Assembly: GCF_009911265.1 (NCBI RefSeq)
Contig: NZ_QXXA01000005.1
Span: 124,001 to 188,000, forward strand
From: Senegalia massiliensis
Lineage (GTDB): Bacteria > Bacillota > Clostridia > Tissierellales > SIT17
Reading direction: 5' to 3'
DNA: 64,000 nucleotides
Position numbers and translations under genes: made by a program
The notes under the pieces: generated by a model
The model's database searches: none
Told to the model about the DNA's origin: nothing
The model's input: the letters and a program-made list of their open reading frames with translations, nothing else
Shown: one piece after another, positions 18,243 to 26,139 of the stretch
Layout of the letters: every line of letters begins with the position of its first letter
Position numbering within the stretch: the first letter of the stretch is position 1

Positions 18243-18459
18243 ATAAATTCATATTATTTAATACATCTCTTAATTCTTTAAGTTCATCCTTTGTAAGTGT
18301 TATTCCTTTTCCCATCTTTTCATTATCAGGTGCCCAATCTCTTAAATCATATTTAGCATCCCTTGAATTCCAAGATATAAGATTTAGTTTCTTTTTCCAA
18401 CCTGATTTAGATTCTGAAATTAATCCTATTTCTTCTAATATTTCATAATTTATTGCCAT
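18241..18459 (-). CDS. YdbC-type PC4 family single-stranded nucleic acid-binding protein
   Basis: A 72-residue protein matching the YdbC/PC4 pattern: SKSGWKKKLNLISWNSRDAK, then YDLRDWAPDNEKMGKGITLT and a C-terminal helix. Proteins of this fold dimerise and bind single-stranded DNA without sequence preference, and act as transcription coactivator-like factors in bacteria. It is 4 bases downstream of the CARF nuclease gene and therefore in the same transcript. Whether it cooperates with the nuclease is not known. Confidence 0.88.
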   Translation of the reverse strand: MAINYEILEEIGLISESKSGWKKKLNLISWNSRDAKYDLRDWAPDNEKMGKGITLTKDELKELRDVLNNMNL

Positions 18460-18463
18460 AAAA

Positions 18464-19618
18464 TCACCCTTTATTATTTATTATTTTTTGTAACTCATTT
18501 TTAAACTTAGATACATCTCCATCAAATACTACAATATTTATATCCATTTCCTTTGCCCTATTTATTACATTCTCTTTTTCTGGATAATATGTACTTACGA
18601 GAATATCAATATTTTCACCTTTACTTATTCTCCTACTATACACATTAAGCTCATTTAACGCTTCTTGATCATACCCCTTACTATCCTTACAAGATATACA
18701 TATAAGAGAAGAATCCACAGATGCAAGAATATCTAATTCATTTTTTACATTCTTCACATCTCTATCCCATAAAAATACAACACCTGTTTTTAAGTCATCT
18801 ACATTATTTAGAGTTTTTACAACACTATATGTTATAAATTCAAGCCAATATCCAGAGATCAATATAAGACTTTTTGCAAATTCACTTTTAATATCCAATC
18901 TTATTTGATTTTTTCTATACTTATATTCAATATAATGCATATTTTTTAATATATTTAAGAACTCTAATAAAGAGTTTATATTCTCTTCCTCTAATTTACT
19001 TGTATTTATAAGTAATCTATTGTATATATAGTCATGAAATTCTATGTTTTTTCTATCTTTAAATATAGCTTTTACTTTTTTCCATTTATCATATTTTTTT
19101 ATAATATAATTATAAATAGATTCTAATTTATCATCATTATATTTTGGAGTATTATCCCAAAGTATCTTTCCACCTGATATAGATATAAAATCATCTATAT
19201 TCATATCATATAAATCCATATTTATTTTTTCTACTTTACCTTTTCTATATATAATGATCTCTGAATGTGCTACTTCTAAATAAGCATAATCAATAGTAAA
19301 TATTTGAGAAAAGTTATAGATATATAGATTAACTAAAGTATCTGAACCAGTAATATTTATAACAGCTTCTTCATCTTTATATCTAAATAATATTTTTTCT
19401 AAACTTTCATAAAGAAGCCTATATATTGTTTCTTCTATTATTTCTATATCCTTAAAGTTTTTCCTATAATAATCCCTTATATCATCTGAATAAGCTTTTT
19501 TCTCATCACTACCATCATGAATAAGTACCAGTTTCTGAGGACTAAATGCATGTGTAGCAACTATATTAAAGTCATTATTTTCCCCAATCACATTTATAAT
19601 TGTATTATATTTCTTCAT
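18464..19618 (-). CDS. Card1/Can2-like CARF-domain nuclease (DUF1887 family)
   Basis: A 384-residue protein. The N-terminal Rossmann-like part (1-150) has the CARF-type motif INITGSDTLVNLY at about 88-99, where DUF1887 proteins bind cyclic oligoadenylate. The C-terminal part has a PD-(D/E)xK core: Glu260 in SGYWLEF, Asp296 in NELDIL and Lys311 in ICISCKDS. Card1 and Can2 of this architecture cut DNA and RNA when activated by cA4 from a type III CRISPR complex. No cas10 or other type III gene lies in the window, and the CRISPR locus here is type I-B. It overlaps the VanZ-like gene by ATGA and precedes ydbC by 4 bases. Confidence 0.82.
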   Translation of the reverse strand: MKKYNTIINVIGENNDFNIVATHAFSPQKLVLIHDGSDEKKAYSDDIRDYYRKNFKDIEIIEETIYRLLYESLEKILFRYKDEEAVINITGSDTLVNLYIYNFSQIFTIDYAYLEVAHSEIIIYRKGKVEKINMDLYDMNIDDFISISGGKILWDNTPKYNDDKLESIYNYIIKKYDKWKKVKAIFKDRKNIEFHDYIYNRLLINTSKLEEENINSLLEFLNILKNMHYIEYKYRKNQIRLDIKSEFAKSLILISGYWLEFITYSVVKTLNNVDDLKTGVVFLWDRDVKNVKNELDILASVDSSLICISCKDSKGYDQEALNELNVYSRRISKGENIDILVSTYYPEKENVINRAKEMDINIVVFDGDVSKFKNELQKIINNKG

Positions 19619-20076
19619 GAAACTCTCCTTTTTTTAAGTTTAGAAAATACAAAATATATAGCTAGTCCAAAACTAGCACCAAAACTATCTATAAATACAT
19701 CTTTTATAGATGGTCCTCTTCCTGGTATAAATGACTGATGAAACTCGTCTGTTGCTGCATATATTATTGATATTAAAAGAGCTATTATTATTGATTTAAA
19801 GCCAAAAATATTACTTGTTCTAAGTGCATTTATAAGGAGTATAGCAAGTATAAAATAAGCAGTAAAATGTGCTAACTTCCTTATAATATGGTGAAATAAA
19901 TCTATATCCACCTTCAAAGATGGAAATATAGTATTTATCACATTTAACATCATTTCCGTTATTCCTGAACTTAAGCCTCCAGAGCTATCTCCAGATTGAT
20001 GAGATAAATAAAATATTACACCCATCCATACAAAAACAGCTAAATATGATATTTTCTTCTTGTTATTTTGCTTCAT
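19615..20076 (-). CDS. VanZ-like family membrane protein
   Basis: A 153-residue protein with about four transmembrane segments and VanZ-family signatures: VFWM-like first helix ending IFYLSHQSGDSS, then RKLAHFTAYFILAIL and YAATDEFHQSFIPGRG preceding SIKDVFIDSFGASFG. VanZ confers low-level teicoplanin resistance in enterococci by an unknown mechanism; most chromosomal homologues are uncharacterised. The ATG at 20076 was chosen because AAAGGAAAGTG precedes it; an in-frame GTG lies two codons earlier. Confidence 0.87.
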   Translation of the reverse strand: MKQNNKKKISYLAVFVWMGVIFYLSHQSGDSSGGLSSGITEMMLNVINTIFPSLKVDIDLFHHIIRKLAHFTAYFILAILLINALRTSNIFGFKSIIIALLISIIYAATDEFHQSFIPGRGPSIKDVFIDSFGASFGLAIYFVFSKLKKRRVS

Positions 20077-20088
20077 AATCACTTTCCT

Positions 20089-20125
20089 TTTTAAGATAAT
20101 ATATCTTAATTATATTATCTTAAAA
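20089..20125. promoter_or_regulatory. Perfect 15-base inverted repeat upstream of the VanZ-like gene
   Basis: Arms 20089-20103 (TTTTAAGATAATATA) and 20111-20125 are exact complements with a 7-base loop. It lies between the rhomboid stop and the VanZ-like ribosome site. The stem is almost all A/T with one G:C pair, so it would be a weak terminator; an operator for the VanZ-CARF-YdbC unit is also possible. Confidence 0.6.
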
Positions 20126-20158
20126 GTTATAAAGCAAACAAAATAGAATATCAATAAA

Positions 20159-20833
20159 TCATATTCTCCTATAATAATTAATGCTCTTTTTAATAAATAA
20201 TTTATGAAGAAAAACTCCAGCTAAAAATCCAAATATATGTGCCCACCAAGCAATATTTTGAGACAATTGACCTGCAAGTCCAGAACTAATTCCAGAAGAT
20301 AATTGAATTAAAAACCATATTATAAGAAATATTTGTGCTGGAACTTGTATAAAAAAAGGAAAAATAGGAACTATAGTAAGCACTCTAGAATGTTTAAACA
20401 TTAAAAAATATGCTCCCATAACTCCAGCAATTGCACCAGATGCACCAATTACAGGAACATATGATGAAATATCTGATAACATATGAAATATGGTTGCAAT
20501 TACTCCTGTTAAAAGATAAAACAAAGTAAATCTTAAAGGCCCCATTCTATCTTCCACATTATCACCAAAAATCCATAGTGACCACATATTTCCCAGTAAA
20601 TGAATTAAATTGCTATGTAAAAAAATATTCGTGATAAATGGAATATAAGCTAGTGGATTAAATATATTATATATAAATCTTATTGGTATGAAGCCATAAT
20701 TAAAAACCATCTCACCAACCATTTCTTTCGGTATCATAGTTTGATATAAAAATATAAGTGCGTTTATTCCTATAACTATAAAGGTTGCAATAGGTCTTTT
20801 TCTACTTGGACTAGTATCTCTTAAAGGAATCAT
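20159..20833 (-). CDS. Rhomboid family intramembrane serine protease
   Basis: A 224-residue membrane protein with six or seven hydrophobic helices. The catalytic Ser132 lies in IGASGAIAGVMGAY and His199 in NIAWWAHIFGFLAG; the conserved loop HLLGNMWSLWIFGDNVED is also present. Rhomboids cleave transmembrane segments of other membrane proteins. AGGAGGTGATATC gives a strong ribosome site. It lies upstream of the VanZ-like gene in the same direction, separated by the 15-base inverted repeat. Substrate unknown. Confidence 0.93.
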   Translation of the reverse strand: MIPLRDTSPSRKRPIATFIVIGINALIFLYQTMIPKEMVGEMVFNYGFIPIRFIYNIFNPLAYIPFITNIFLHSNLIHLLGNMWSLWIFGDNVEDRMGPLRFTLFYLLTGVIATIFHMLSDISSYVPVIGASGAIAGVMGAYFLMFKHSRVLTIVPIFPFFIQVPAQIFLIIWFLIQLSSGISSGLAGQLSQNIAWWAHIFGFLAGVFLHKLFIKKSINYYRRI

Positions 20834-20877
20834 GATATCACCTCCTATTCAAATTGATTATATGTATTATACCCATT

Positions 20878-20911
20878 AAAAATAGATGATACCCTTTTGT
20901 ATCATCTATTT
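20878..20911. terminator. Terminator hairpin downstream of the symporter-winged-helix operon
   Basis: AAAAATAGATGATAC pairs with GTATCATCTATTT across a short loop. It is nearly identical to the hairpin after the PepSY lipoprotein gene at 27797-27830. Confidence 0.8.
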
Positions 20912-20955
20912 AAATATATTTTAGTTATCTTTTTCTATTAAGTTTTCAGTTTCTA
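20912..20955 (-). pseudogene. Relic of the 3' end of a PepSY lipoprotein gene
   Basis: Reading the minus strand gives ETENLIEKDN and a stop, the same C-terminus as the lipoprotein encoded at 27840-28382. Together with the adjacent terminator the copy covers 78 bases with about nine mismatches. No upstream part of the gene is recognisable, so this is a fragment of a lost paralog or a copied gene end. Confidence 0.7.
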
Positions 20956-21057
20956 TTGTTATTTTAATTTAATCGTTTAATTTTTAACGCATTAGTTATC
21001 AAAATACTATTACAAATTAAATTTTTTATTGATTTTTAAATAATATAATATTTCATT

Positions 21058-23049
21058 CTATAAATTATAGTTTACAGCAAACTTAGATACTGCATCTTTG
21101 CCTTTTTTTGTTACATAAATTTTTCTTTTAAACAAGCCTTTTTCAATAATATACCCTTGTCTTGTTAGATGGGAAGTTACACTTGATACTTTTAAAGAAC
21201 TCCACCCCTCTTTTTTAATAAATTTATTTAAAGCACTTGGAGTTTCAATTACTATTTTCAATAAATTTATATATGATTTATTCAACCCAACATTAATTAT
21301 TTCTTCTTCATTATTATCTAACTTTGATAATACTTCTTTAGATTTCTCAGTCAAATTAAATTCATAAAATTTGCTACCAATTAAACCTGCTCTTTCTATA
21401 TAACCACCTCTATCAAGCTTTTCGATTGATATACTTGTGGTATTAGAGTCTACACCAAGTGCATCAGTGATATCTGACATATATATATGACCATTTCTTA
21501 TTAATTCTAATACTATTATATCTTCTTTATTTAATTTAACGGACTCTCTCTTTCCTTCATTAACTTTAAATTTCCAATCACTTTTACCATAATATTTAGA
21601 TTCTTTAAATGTATTAGCAATTACTCCTACTACTACAGTTATTAAGAATCCTACAATTGCAAGATGTGTCCATTTTCCTATGCTAAAGATGCCCATCAAA
21701 TCTGTTAAAGTTAAGATTGCCATTGAAATCATTCCTGTAACTACACCCCAAAGAGCTCCATTTGAATTGAATTTAGGCCAAATAGCTCCAAAGCAAAGCA
21801 ATACTGCAGGTGGCACTAACCAAGCGTTAGCAAAAGCAAATAAATAAGTAGGTCCACCAGGGAAGTAGCATAGTAACCATGTAAAGATCCCAATTATTAA
21901 CATCATTATTTTACTTACTTTTAAGGTTTTCTTACTGTCAGCATTAGGGTTAATTGTTCTTTGATATATATCCCTAGTAGCTGTAGATGTTGCACCTAAA
22001 GTAGCTGTAGATGCTGTAGATATTGATGCTGCTACCGACCCAATTATAATAAAGGATGATATAAAAGGTGAAAATACCCTTGCAAAAACTCCATAAGCAG
22101 CTGTAGGTAAATTGCTACCTCCTGCTAAAGTATAAGCTTCTGGTGTTGAAGCACCTGCATAGGCGCCTATTATAGCAAGTGGTACCATAAATACTACTAT
22201 CAATAATAATCCAGCAATAGTAAAGGATTTTTTACCTATTTTTTCATTCCTACAAGATGCAAGTTTTATCCAGTAATAATTATTGCCCCAAACCAAAGCT
22301 GCACCGAATAGTAATACAAACGTTAACCCACTAGGATATTTAAAAGACATAATAGGCATGCTCATACCACTTATACCTTCTGTAAATATATTTGCTCCAC
22401 CCCAGTTTGCCTGTAAAAATTCAATACCCCCAAATTTACTAACTGCTAAATATAAAAATATAGGTATTGCTATTATACCAACCGATACTTGAAAAAAATC
22501 AGTTATTGTTGCTGCCCATAAACCACTTATATAAGTGAAAGCAAGAATTATTAAAAATATTAAAGATATTACAATTTCTTGAGGCCAACCTACAAAACCT
22601 GAAATTATACCAACACAAGATACAATATTATTAGCTAATATTCCACATAAACCTATAATAGTTCCGTAAGAAACCACATTTCTTACCTTTCCATCATATC
22701 TCATTTCAAGAAATTCAGGTAAAGTTTGAGCACCACAAGTCCTTATAAATTTAGAGAATACTTGACCATATAATATTAAACCTAGAGCTGCGTATACAAA
22801 TCCCCAAATAAAAGACCCTCTTATTCCAAAGTTAATTGCATAACCAGGAGCAAGAGATACAGTAGTGCCCGCAAATCCTATTGCAGCAACTCCCATGATA
22901 TTTATAAGCAAACTTACTTCTCTTCCTGCCAATATATAATCCGAAGTTTCTGATACCCATTTCTTTGTATATACACCTGCACCCACCATTATTGACGCAA
23001 AAATAACAAACATAATACTAAATATCACATTTATATCCATTAATTTCAT
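21058..23049 (-). CDS. Sodium:solute symporter fused to two C-terminal winged-helix domains
   Basis: A 663-residue protein. Residues 1-490 form an SSS transporter with about 13 hydrophobic helices and typical motifs such as GAASFAGTTVSLAP-like VAAIGFAGTTVSLAPGYAIN. The C-terminal 159 residues are soluble and look like two winged helices: LNKEDIIVLELIRNGHIYMS through GGYIERAGLIGSKFYEFNLT (about 505-575) and IETPSALNKFIKKEGWSSLK through RKIYVTKKGKDAVSK (about 590-655). SSS transporters are normally about 500 residues; fused sensor kinases are known, fused DNA-binding-like domains are not something I know as standard. It is last in the thiolase-BKACE-cyclase operon. Confidence 0.85.
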   Translation of the reverse strand: MKLMDINVIFSIMFVIFASIMVGAGVYTKKWVSETSDYILAGREVSLLINIMGVAAIGFAGTTVSLAPGYAINFGIRGSFIWGFVYAALGLILYGQVFSKFIRTCGAQTLPEFLEMRYDGKVRNVVSYGTIIGLCGILANNIVSCVGIISGFVGWPQEIVISLIFLIILAFTYISGLWAATITDFFQVSVGIIAIPIFLYLAVSKFGGIEFLQANWGGANIFTEGISGMSMPIMSFKYPSGLTFVLLFGAALVWGNNYYWIKLASCRNEKIGKKSFTIAGLLLIVVFMVPLAIIGAYAGASTPEAYTLAGGSNLPTAAYGVFARVFSPFISSFIIIGSVAASISTASTATLGATSTATRDIYQRTINPNADSKKTLKVSKIMMLIIGIFTWLLCYFPGGPTYLFAFANAWLVPPAVLLCFGAIWPKFNSNGALWGVVTGMISMAILTLTDLMGIFSIGKWTHLAIVGFLITVVVGVIANTFKESKYYGKSDWKFKVNEGKRESVKLNKEDIIVLELIRNGHIYMSDITDALGVDSNTTSISIEKLDRGGYIERAGLIGSKFYEFNLTEKSKEVLSKLDNNEEEIINVGLNKSYINLLKIVIETPSALNKFIKKEGWSSLKVSSVTSHLTRQGYIIEKGLFKRKIYVTKKGKDAVSKFAVNYNL

Positions 23050-23092
23050 CTCCTTTTATTAAAATCACTACTACAAAAGTAGTGATTTTATA

Positions 23093-23881
23093 TTAATCAA
23101 TAAAAGCTATAGCTCTAATCCATCCTGCACTAGCATCTTTTATCTTGATTGGTAAACCCATAAAGAAAAATCCATGAGATGGAAGTTTTTCTAAATTAGT
23201 CAATTTTTCCATGTGATAATATTCTTTTTCTATTCCTGCAAAATGTCCTTCCCAAATCAAAGAACTATCTTTAGTTTCATTGAACTCTTCAGCAATATAA
23301 CCTAATGGACGATCCCAACTCCAAGCATCAGTCCCTACTAACATTACTCCTTGATTTATTAACCACAATGTTGCTTTCTTACCCATTCCCGCTCCTGAGG
23401 TTAAATATTCTATAGTGCCCCACTTAGAAGAAGCTCCTGTTTTAATTAAAACTACATCACCTTTTTTTAGATTATAATCTATATCTTTTAATTTTTCTTT
23501 TAAGTCATCTATAGTAACTAAATATCCATCTGGTTTATCTGACATATCTAAAACAACACCATATCCCATAAATCTATCTAAAGAAATTTCATCTATACAT
23601 GTTGCTCTTTCTCCATTATTCATTGTAGGATGATAGTGTACTGGTGCATCTACATGAGTTCCCGAGTGCGTTCCTAGTGTTATTTTTTCAGTTTGCCAAC
23701 CTAATCCATTTGGTAAGTCATCTTTTGATGCTCCAGGAAAAAACCCTAGCATTTCATCTACACTATCTTCATGCCTATTATATTTAATTTCTGGAATCAT
23801 CATAGGTGGATCACTTGGTAATCCATCTTGTATTGTAATACTTAAATCTATTATTTTTTTATCTTTTATAAAGTTAATCAC
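23093..23881 (-). CDS. Cyclase family metal-dependent hydrolase (kynurenine formamidase-like)
   Basis: A 262-residue protein of the cyclase/arylformamidase fold with the metal motif HSGTHVDAPVHYHP and a second conserved block around VMLVGTDAWSWDRPL. Members hydrolyse amide or ester bonds, including N-formylkynurenine, or lactones and isatin. It is 10 bases after the BKACE gene and ahead of the symporter fusion, so it may open a lactam, lactone or ring intermediate that the BKACE and thiolase then degrade. The substrate is unknown. Confidence 0.88.
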   Translation of the reverse strand: MINFIKDKKIIDLSITIQDGLPSDPPMMIPEIKYNRHEDSVDEMLGFFPGASKDDLPNGLGWQTEKITLGTHSGTHVDAPVHYHPTMNNGERATCIDEISLDRFMGYGVVLDMSDKPDGYLVTIDDLKEKLKDIDYNLKKGDVVLIKTGASSKWGTIEYLTSGAGMGKKATLWLINQGVMLVGTDAWSWDRPLGYIAEEFNETKDSSLIWEGHFAGIEKEYYHMEKLTNLEKLPSHGFFFMGLPIKIKDASAGWIRAIAFID

Positions 23882-23891
23882 GTTATTCCTC

Positions 23892-24713
23892 CTACTTTAA
23901 ACCCAATATTTTTCTAGCTTCATCTGGTGTAGCTACATCATTTCCAGCTTCTTTTATAATTCTAGCAGCTCTACAAACTAAATCTTCATTTGTAGCTAAT
24001 ACATTTTTTCCATAATATATATTATCTTCTAACCCTACTCTTACATGTCCTCCCATAGCTATTGTAGCAAGTAGTATAGGTAAATGACCTTTTCCAATTC
24101 CAAATGCTGACCATGTAGAATCTTTAGGTATTAAACTTTTTAAATATGTTAAATTCTCTACAGTTGCAGTAGTACCTCCTGCCGCTCCTAAAACAAATTG
24201 ATAATGTAAAGGACTATTTAAAATTCCTTTTTTCACATAATACTGAGCATTATAAATCATACCTGCATCAAATACTTCAATTTCTGGTTTAACATTATTT
24301 TGTTGCATAGTCATTCCTAACTTTTCTAAGAACTCTGGAGTATTTAAAAATACAGTTTTATGTTGCCAATTCATAGAACCAGCATCAAAAGATGCCATCT
24401 CAGGTTTCAACCTTATTAAGTGTTCTTGTCTAGTTTCATCAGTTGCATTTAAATCTCCTGAGGTAGTTAAATTAATAATAATGTTGCATTTTTCTTTAAT
24501 TAATTTAACTGTCTTCTCAAACCTATCTGCAGACATTGTTCCTTCACCTGCATCATTTCTCATATGAATATGAGCTATAGCAGCTCCAGCTTTATAACAT
24601 TTATAAACATCTTCTGCTATTTCTTCTGGAGTATATGGAACGTTTTCATTTAGCTCTTTTCTAGTTACCGCTCCAGTTATGGCTGCAGTTATAATAGTTT
24701 TTTGATTACTCAT
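23892..24713 (-). CDS. BKACE family beta-keto acid cleavage enzyme
   Basis: A 273-residue TIM-barrel protein of the family founded by 3-keto-5-aminohexanoate cleavage enzyme Kce. Metal-ligand residues lie in AAIAHIHMRND, with GGHVRVGLEDNIYYGKN near the C-terminus. BKACE enzymes condense a beta-keto acid with acetyl-CoA and release acetoacetate plus a new CoA ester. The start at 24713 has TTAGGAGGGTTAAA upstream; the open frame reaches 24737 into the thiolase. It is a paralog of the enzyme at 40168-40980, but its thiolase/cyclase context suggests a different substrate. Confidence 0.92.
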   Translation of the reverse strand: MSNQKTIITAAITGAVTRKELNENVPYTPEEIAEDVYKCYKAGAAIAHIHMRNDAGEGTMSADRFEKTVKLIKEKCNIIINLTTSGDLNATDETRQEHLIRLKPEMASFDAGSMNWQHKTVFLNTPEFLEKLGMTMQQNNVKPEIEVFDAGMIYNAQYYVKKGILNSPLHYQFVLGAAGGTTATVENLTYLKSLIPKDSTWSAFGIGKGHLPILLATIAMGGHVRVGLEDNIYYGKNVLATNEDLVCRAARIIKEAGNDVATPDEARKILGLK

Positions 24714-24723
24714 TTTAACCCTC

Positions 24724-25896
24724 CTAAATTCTTTCAAGTACCATTGCTACTCCTTGTCCACCACCACAACAAAAAGAAATTAAACCTTTCTTATTGTTTC
24801 TTCTTTTAAGTTCATAAAGTAATTTTGTAGCAAGAATTGCTCCAGTCCCTGCTAAAGGATGTCCTAAAGCAATGGCACCACCATTCACATTTAATTTTTC
24901 TTTGTCTAATTTCATATCTTTAATACAAGCAATAGATTGAGAAGCAAAAGCTTCATTCATTTCTATCAAATCTATTTCATCTAAATTTAATCCATTATTT
25001 GTTACTAGTTTATTGATAGCTTTTGCAGCACCAATTCCCATAATATTAGGATCTACACCTACACTAGTAGACATTACATATTTTCCTAATATTTCTAAAC
25101 CTAATGACTCAGCTAATTCTCTTTCCATTAGTATTAATGCCCCAGCGCCATCACTCATAGGAGAACTATTACCAGCTGTAACTAAACCATCTTTTATAAA
25201 TGCAGGTTTCAATTTAGACATATCTTTCATGTTAATATTTTTTCTCAAAACTTCATCTTTTTTAACAATATTAACATTCCCTTTTCTATCAACTAATTTA
25301 ACAGGTATTATCTGTTCATCAAAATAGCCTTTATCCCAAGCAATTGCTGCTTTTTTGTGTGATTTTATGGAGTACTCATCCATATTCTCTCTTGTTATAT
25401 TGTATTCTTTTGCTAAATTCTCAGCTGTAACTCCCATGTTTGGATTACCTATATGAGGTGGCGAAAACATTAAATCTTTAACAAACTCAGGCGTAGGAAA
25501 AGTAAATCCTTTTTCCATCTTTCTAATTATATATGGTCTCCTTGAGTCAGATTCTACTCCACCTGCAACTATAACTTTAGCCACTCCTAATTGAATCTTC
25601 ATAGCTGCAATTGCAATTGCATCAATTGAAGAACCACATTGTCTATCTATAGAAAATGCAGGAACTTCAATAGGTATATTGGAATTTAAAGAAATAACCC
25701 TAGCCATATTATTTGTATCGTAGGCCATAAGATTACTAAATATAACTTCATCTATTAGTTTAGTATCTAAATTAATTCTTTCTATATTCTCTTTCACTAC
25801 TAAAGTACCTAACTCCACTGGATCTACAGATGATAACGCTCCTCCATAACGACCTACTGGTGTTCTTACTGCTGAAACTATAACTACTTCTTTCAA
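24724..25896 (-). CDS. Thiolase (acetyl-CoA C-acetyltransferase family)
   Basis: A 390-residue thiolase with nucleophile Cys in SIDRQCGSSIDAIAIAAMKI, the NEAFASQS block, the His motif NVNGGAIALGHPLAGTGA and the second Cys in ISFCCGGGQGVAMVLE. It cleaves a 3-ketoacyl-CoA to acetyl-CoA, or acetoacetyl-CoA generated through the BKACE reaction. The start is TTG at 25896, placed by AAGAAAGGAGGGTTAAAA. The frame extends upstream to 25944, but that segment is the sigma-54 promoter. First gene of the operon. Confidence 0.93.
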   Translation of the reverse strand: MKEVVIVSAVRTPVGRYGGALSSVDPVELGTLVVKENIERINLDTKLIDEVIFSNLMAYDTNNMARVISLNSNIPIEVPAFSIDRQCGSSIDAIAIAAMKIQLGVAKVIVAGGVESDSRRPYIIRKMEKGFTFPTPEFVKDLMFSPPHIGNPNMGVTAENLAKEYNITRENMDEYSIKSHKKAAIAWDKGYFDEQIIPVKLVDRKGNVNIVKKDEVLRKNINMKDMSKLKPAFIKDGLVTAGNSSPMSDGAGALILMERELAESLGLEILGKYVMSTSVGVDPNIMGIGAAKAINKLVTNNGLNLDEIDLIEMNEAFASQSIACIKDMKLDKEKLNVNGGAIALGHPLAGTGAILATKLLYELKRRNNKKGLISFCCGGGQGVAMVLERI

Positions 25897-25925
25897 TTTT
25901 AACCCTCCTTTCTTAACATCGTATA

Positions 25926-25944
25926 TATGCAACCTCCGTGCCAA
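25926..25944 (-). promoter_or_regulatory. Sigma-54 (-24/-12) promoter of the thiolase-BKACE-cyclase-symporter operon
   Basis: The minus strand reads TTGGCACGGAGGTTGCATA, an exact match to the sigma-54 consensus TGGCAC-N5-TTGC with correct spacing between the invariant GG and GC. The predicted start is about 12 bases downstream, giving a leader just long enough for the AAGGAGGG ribosome site. A sigma-54 activator gene lies directly upstream. Confidence 0.93.
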
Positions 25945-26087
25945 TCACTACAACCCAGTATTAACGCCCATTAGAAGAATTCTTATCTTTTTTATTTAAA
26001 TATTTAATTTGTTTTTGTTCAATTAATTTTACAACCTTATTTAAAACCAAAATAATTTTGACATATACACTTGCTTTTGATGAATAT

Positions 26088-26139
26088 AAAATAAACTGTC
26101 CAAAAAAGTTTACGCAAACTTTTTTGGACAGTTTATTTT
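26088..26139. terminator. Strong palindromic terminator after the sigma-54 activator gene
   Basis: Perfect 24-base arms, 26088-26111 and 26116-26139, with the ACGC loop; the arms include AAACTGTCCAAAAAAGTTT. In the minus direction it is followed by A/T-rich sequence and overlaps the activator's stop codon region. It isolates the activator from the operon downstream. Confidence 0.85.
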
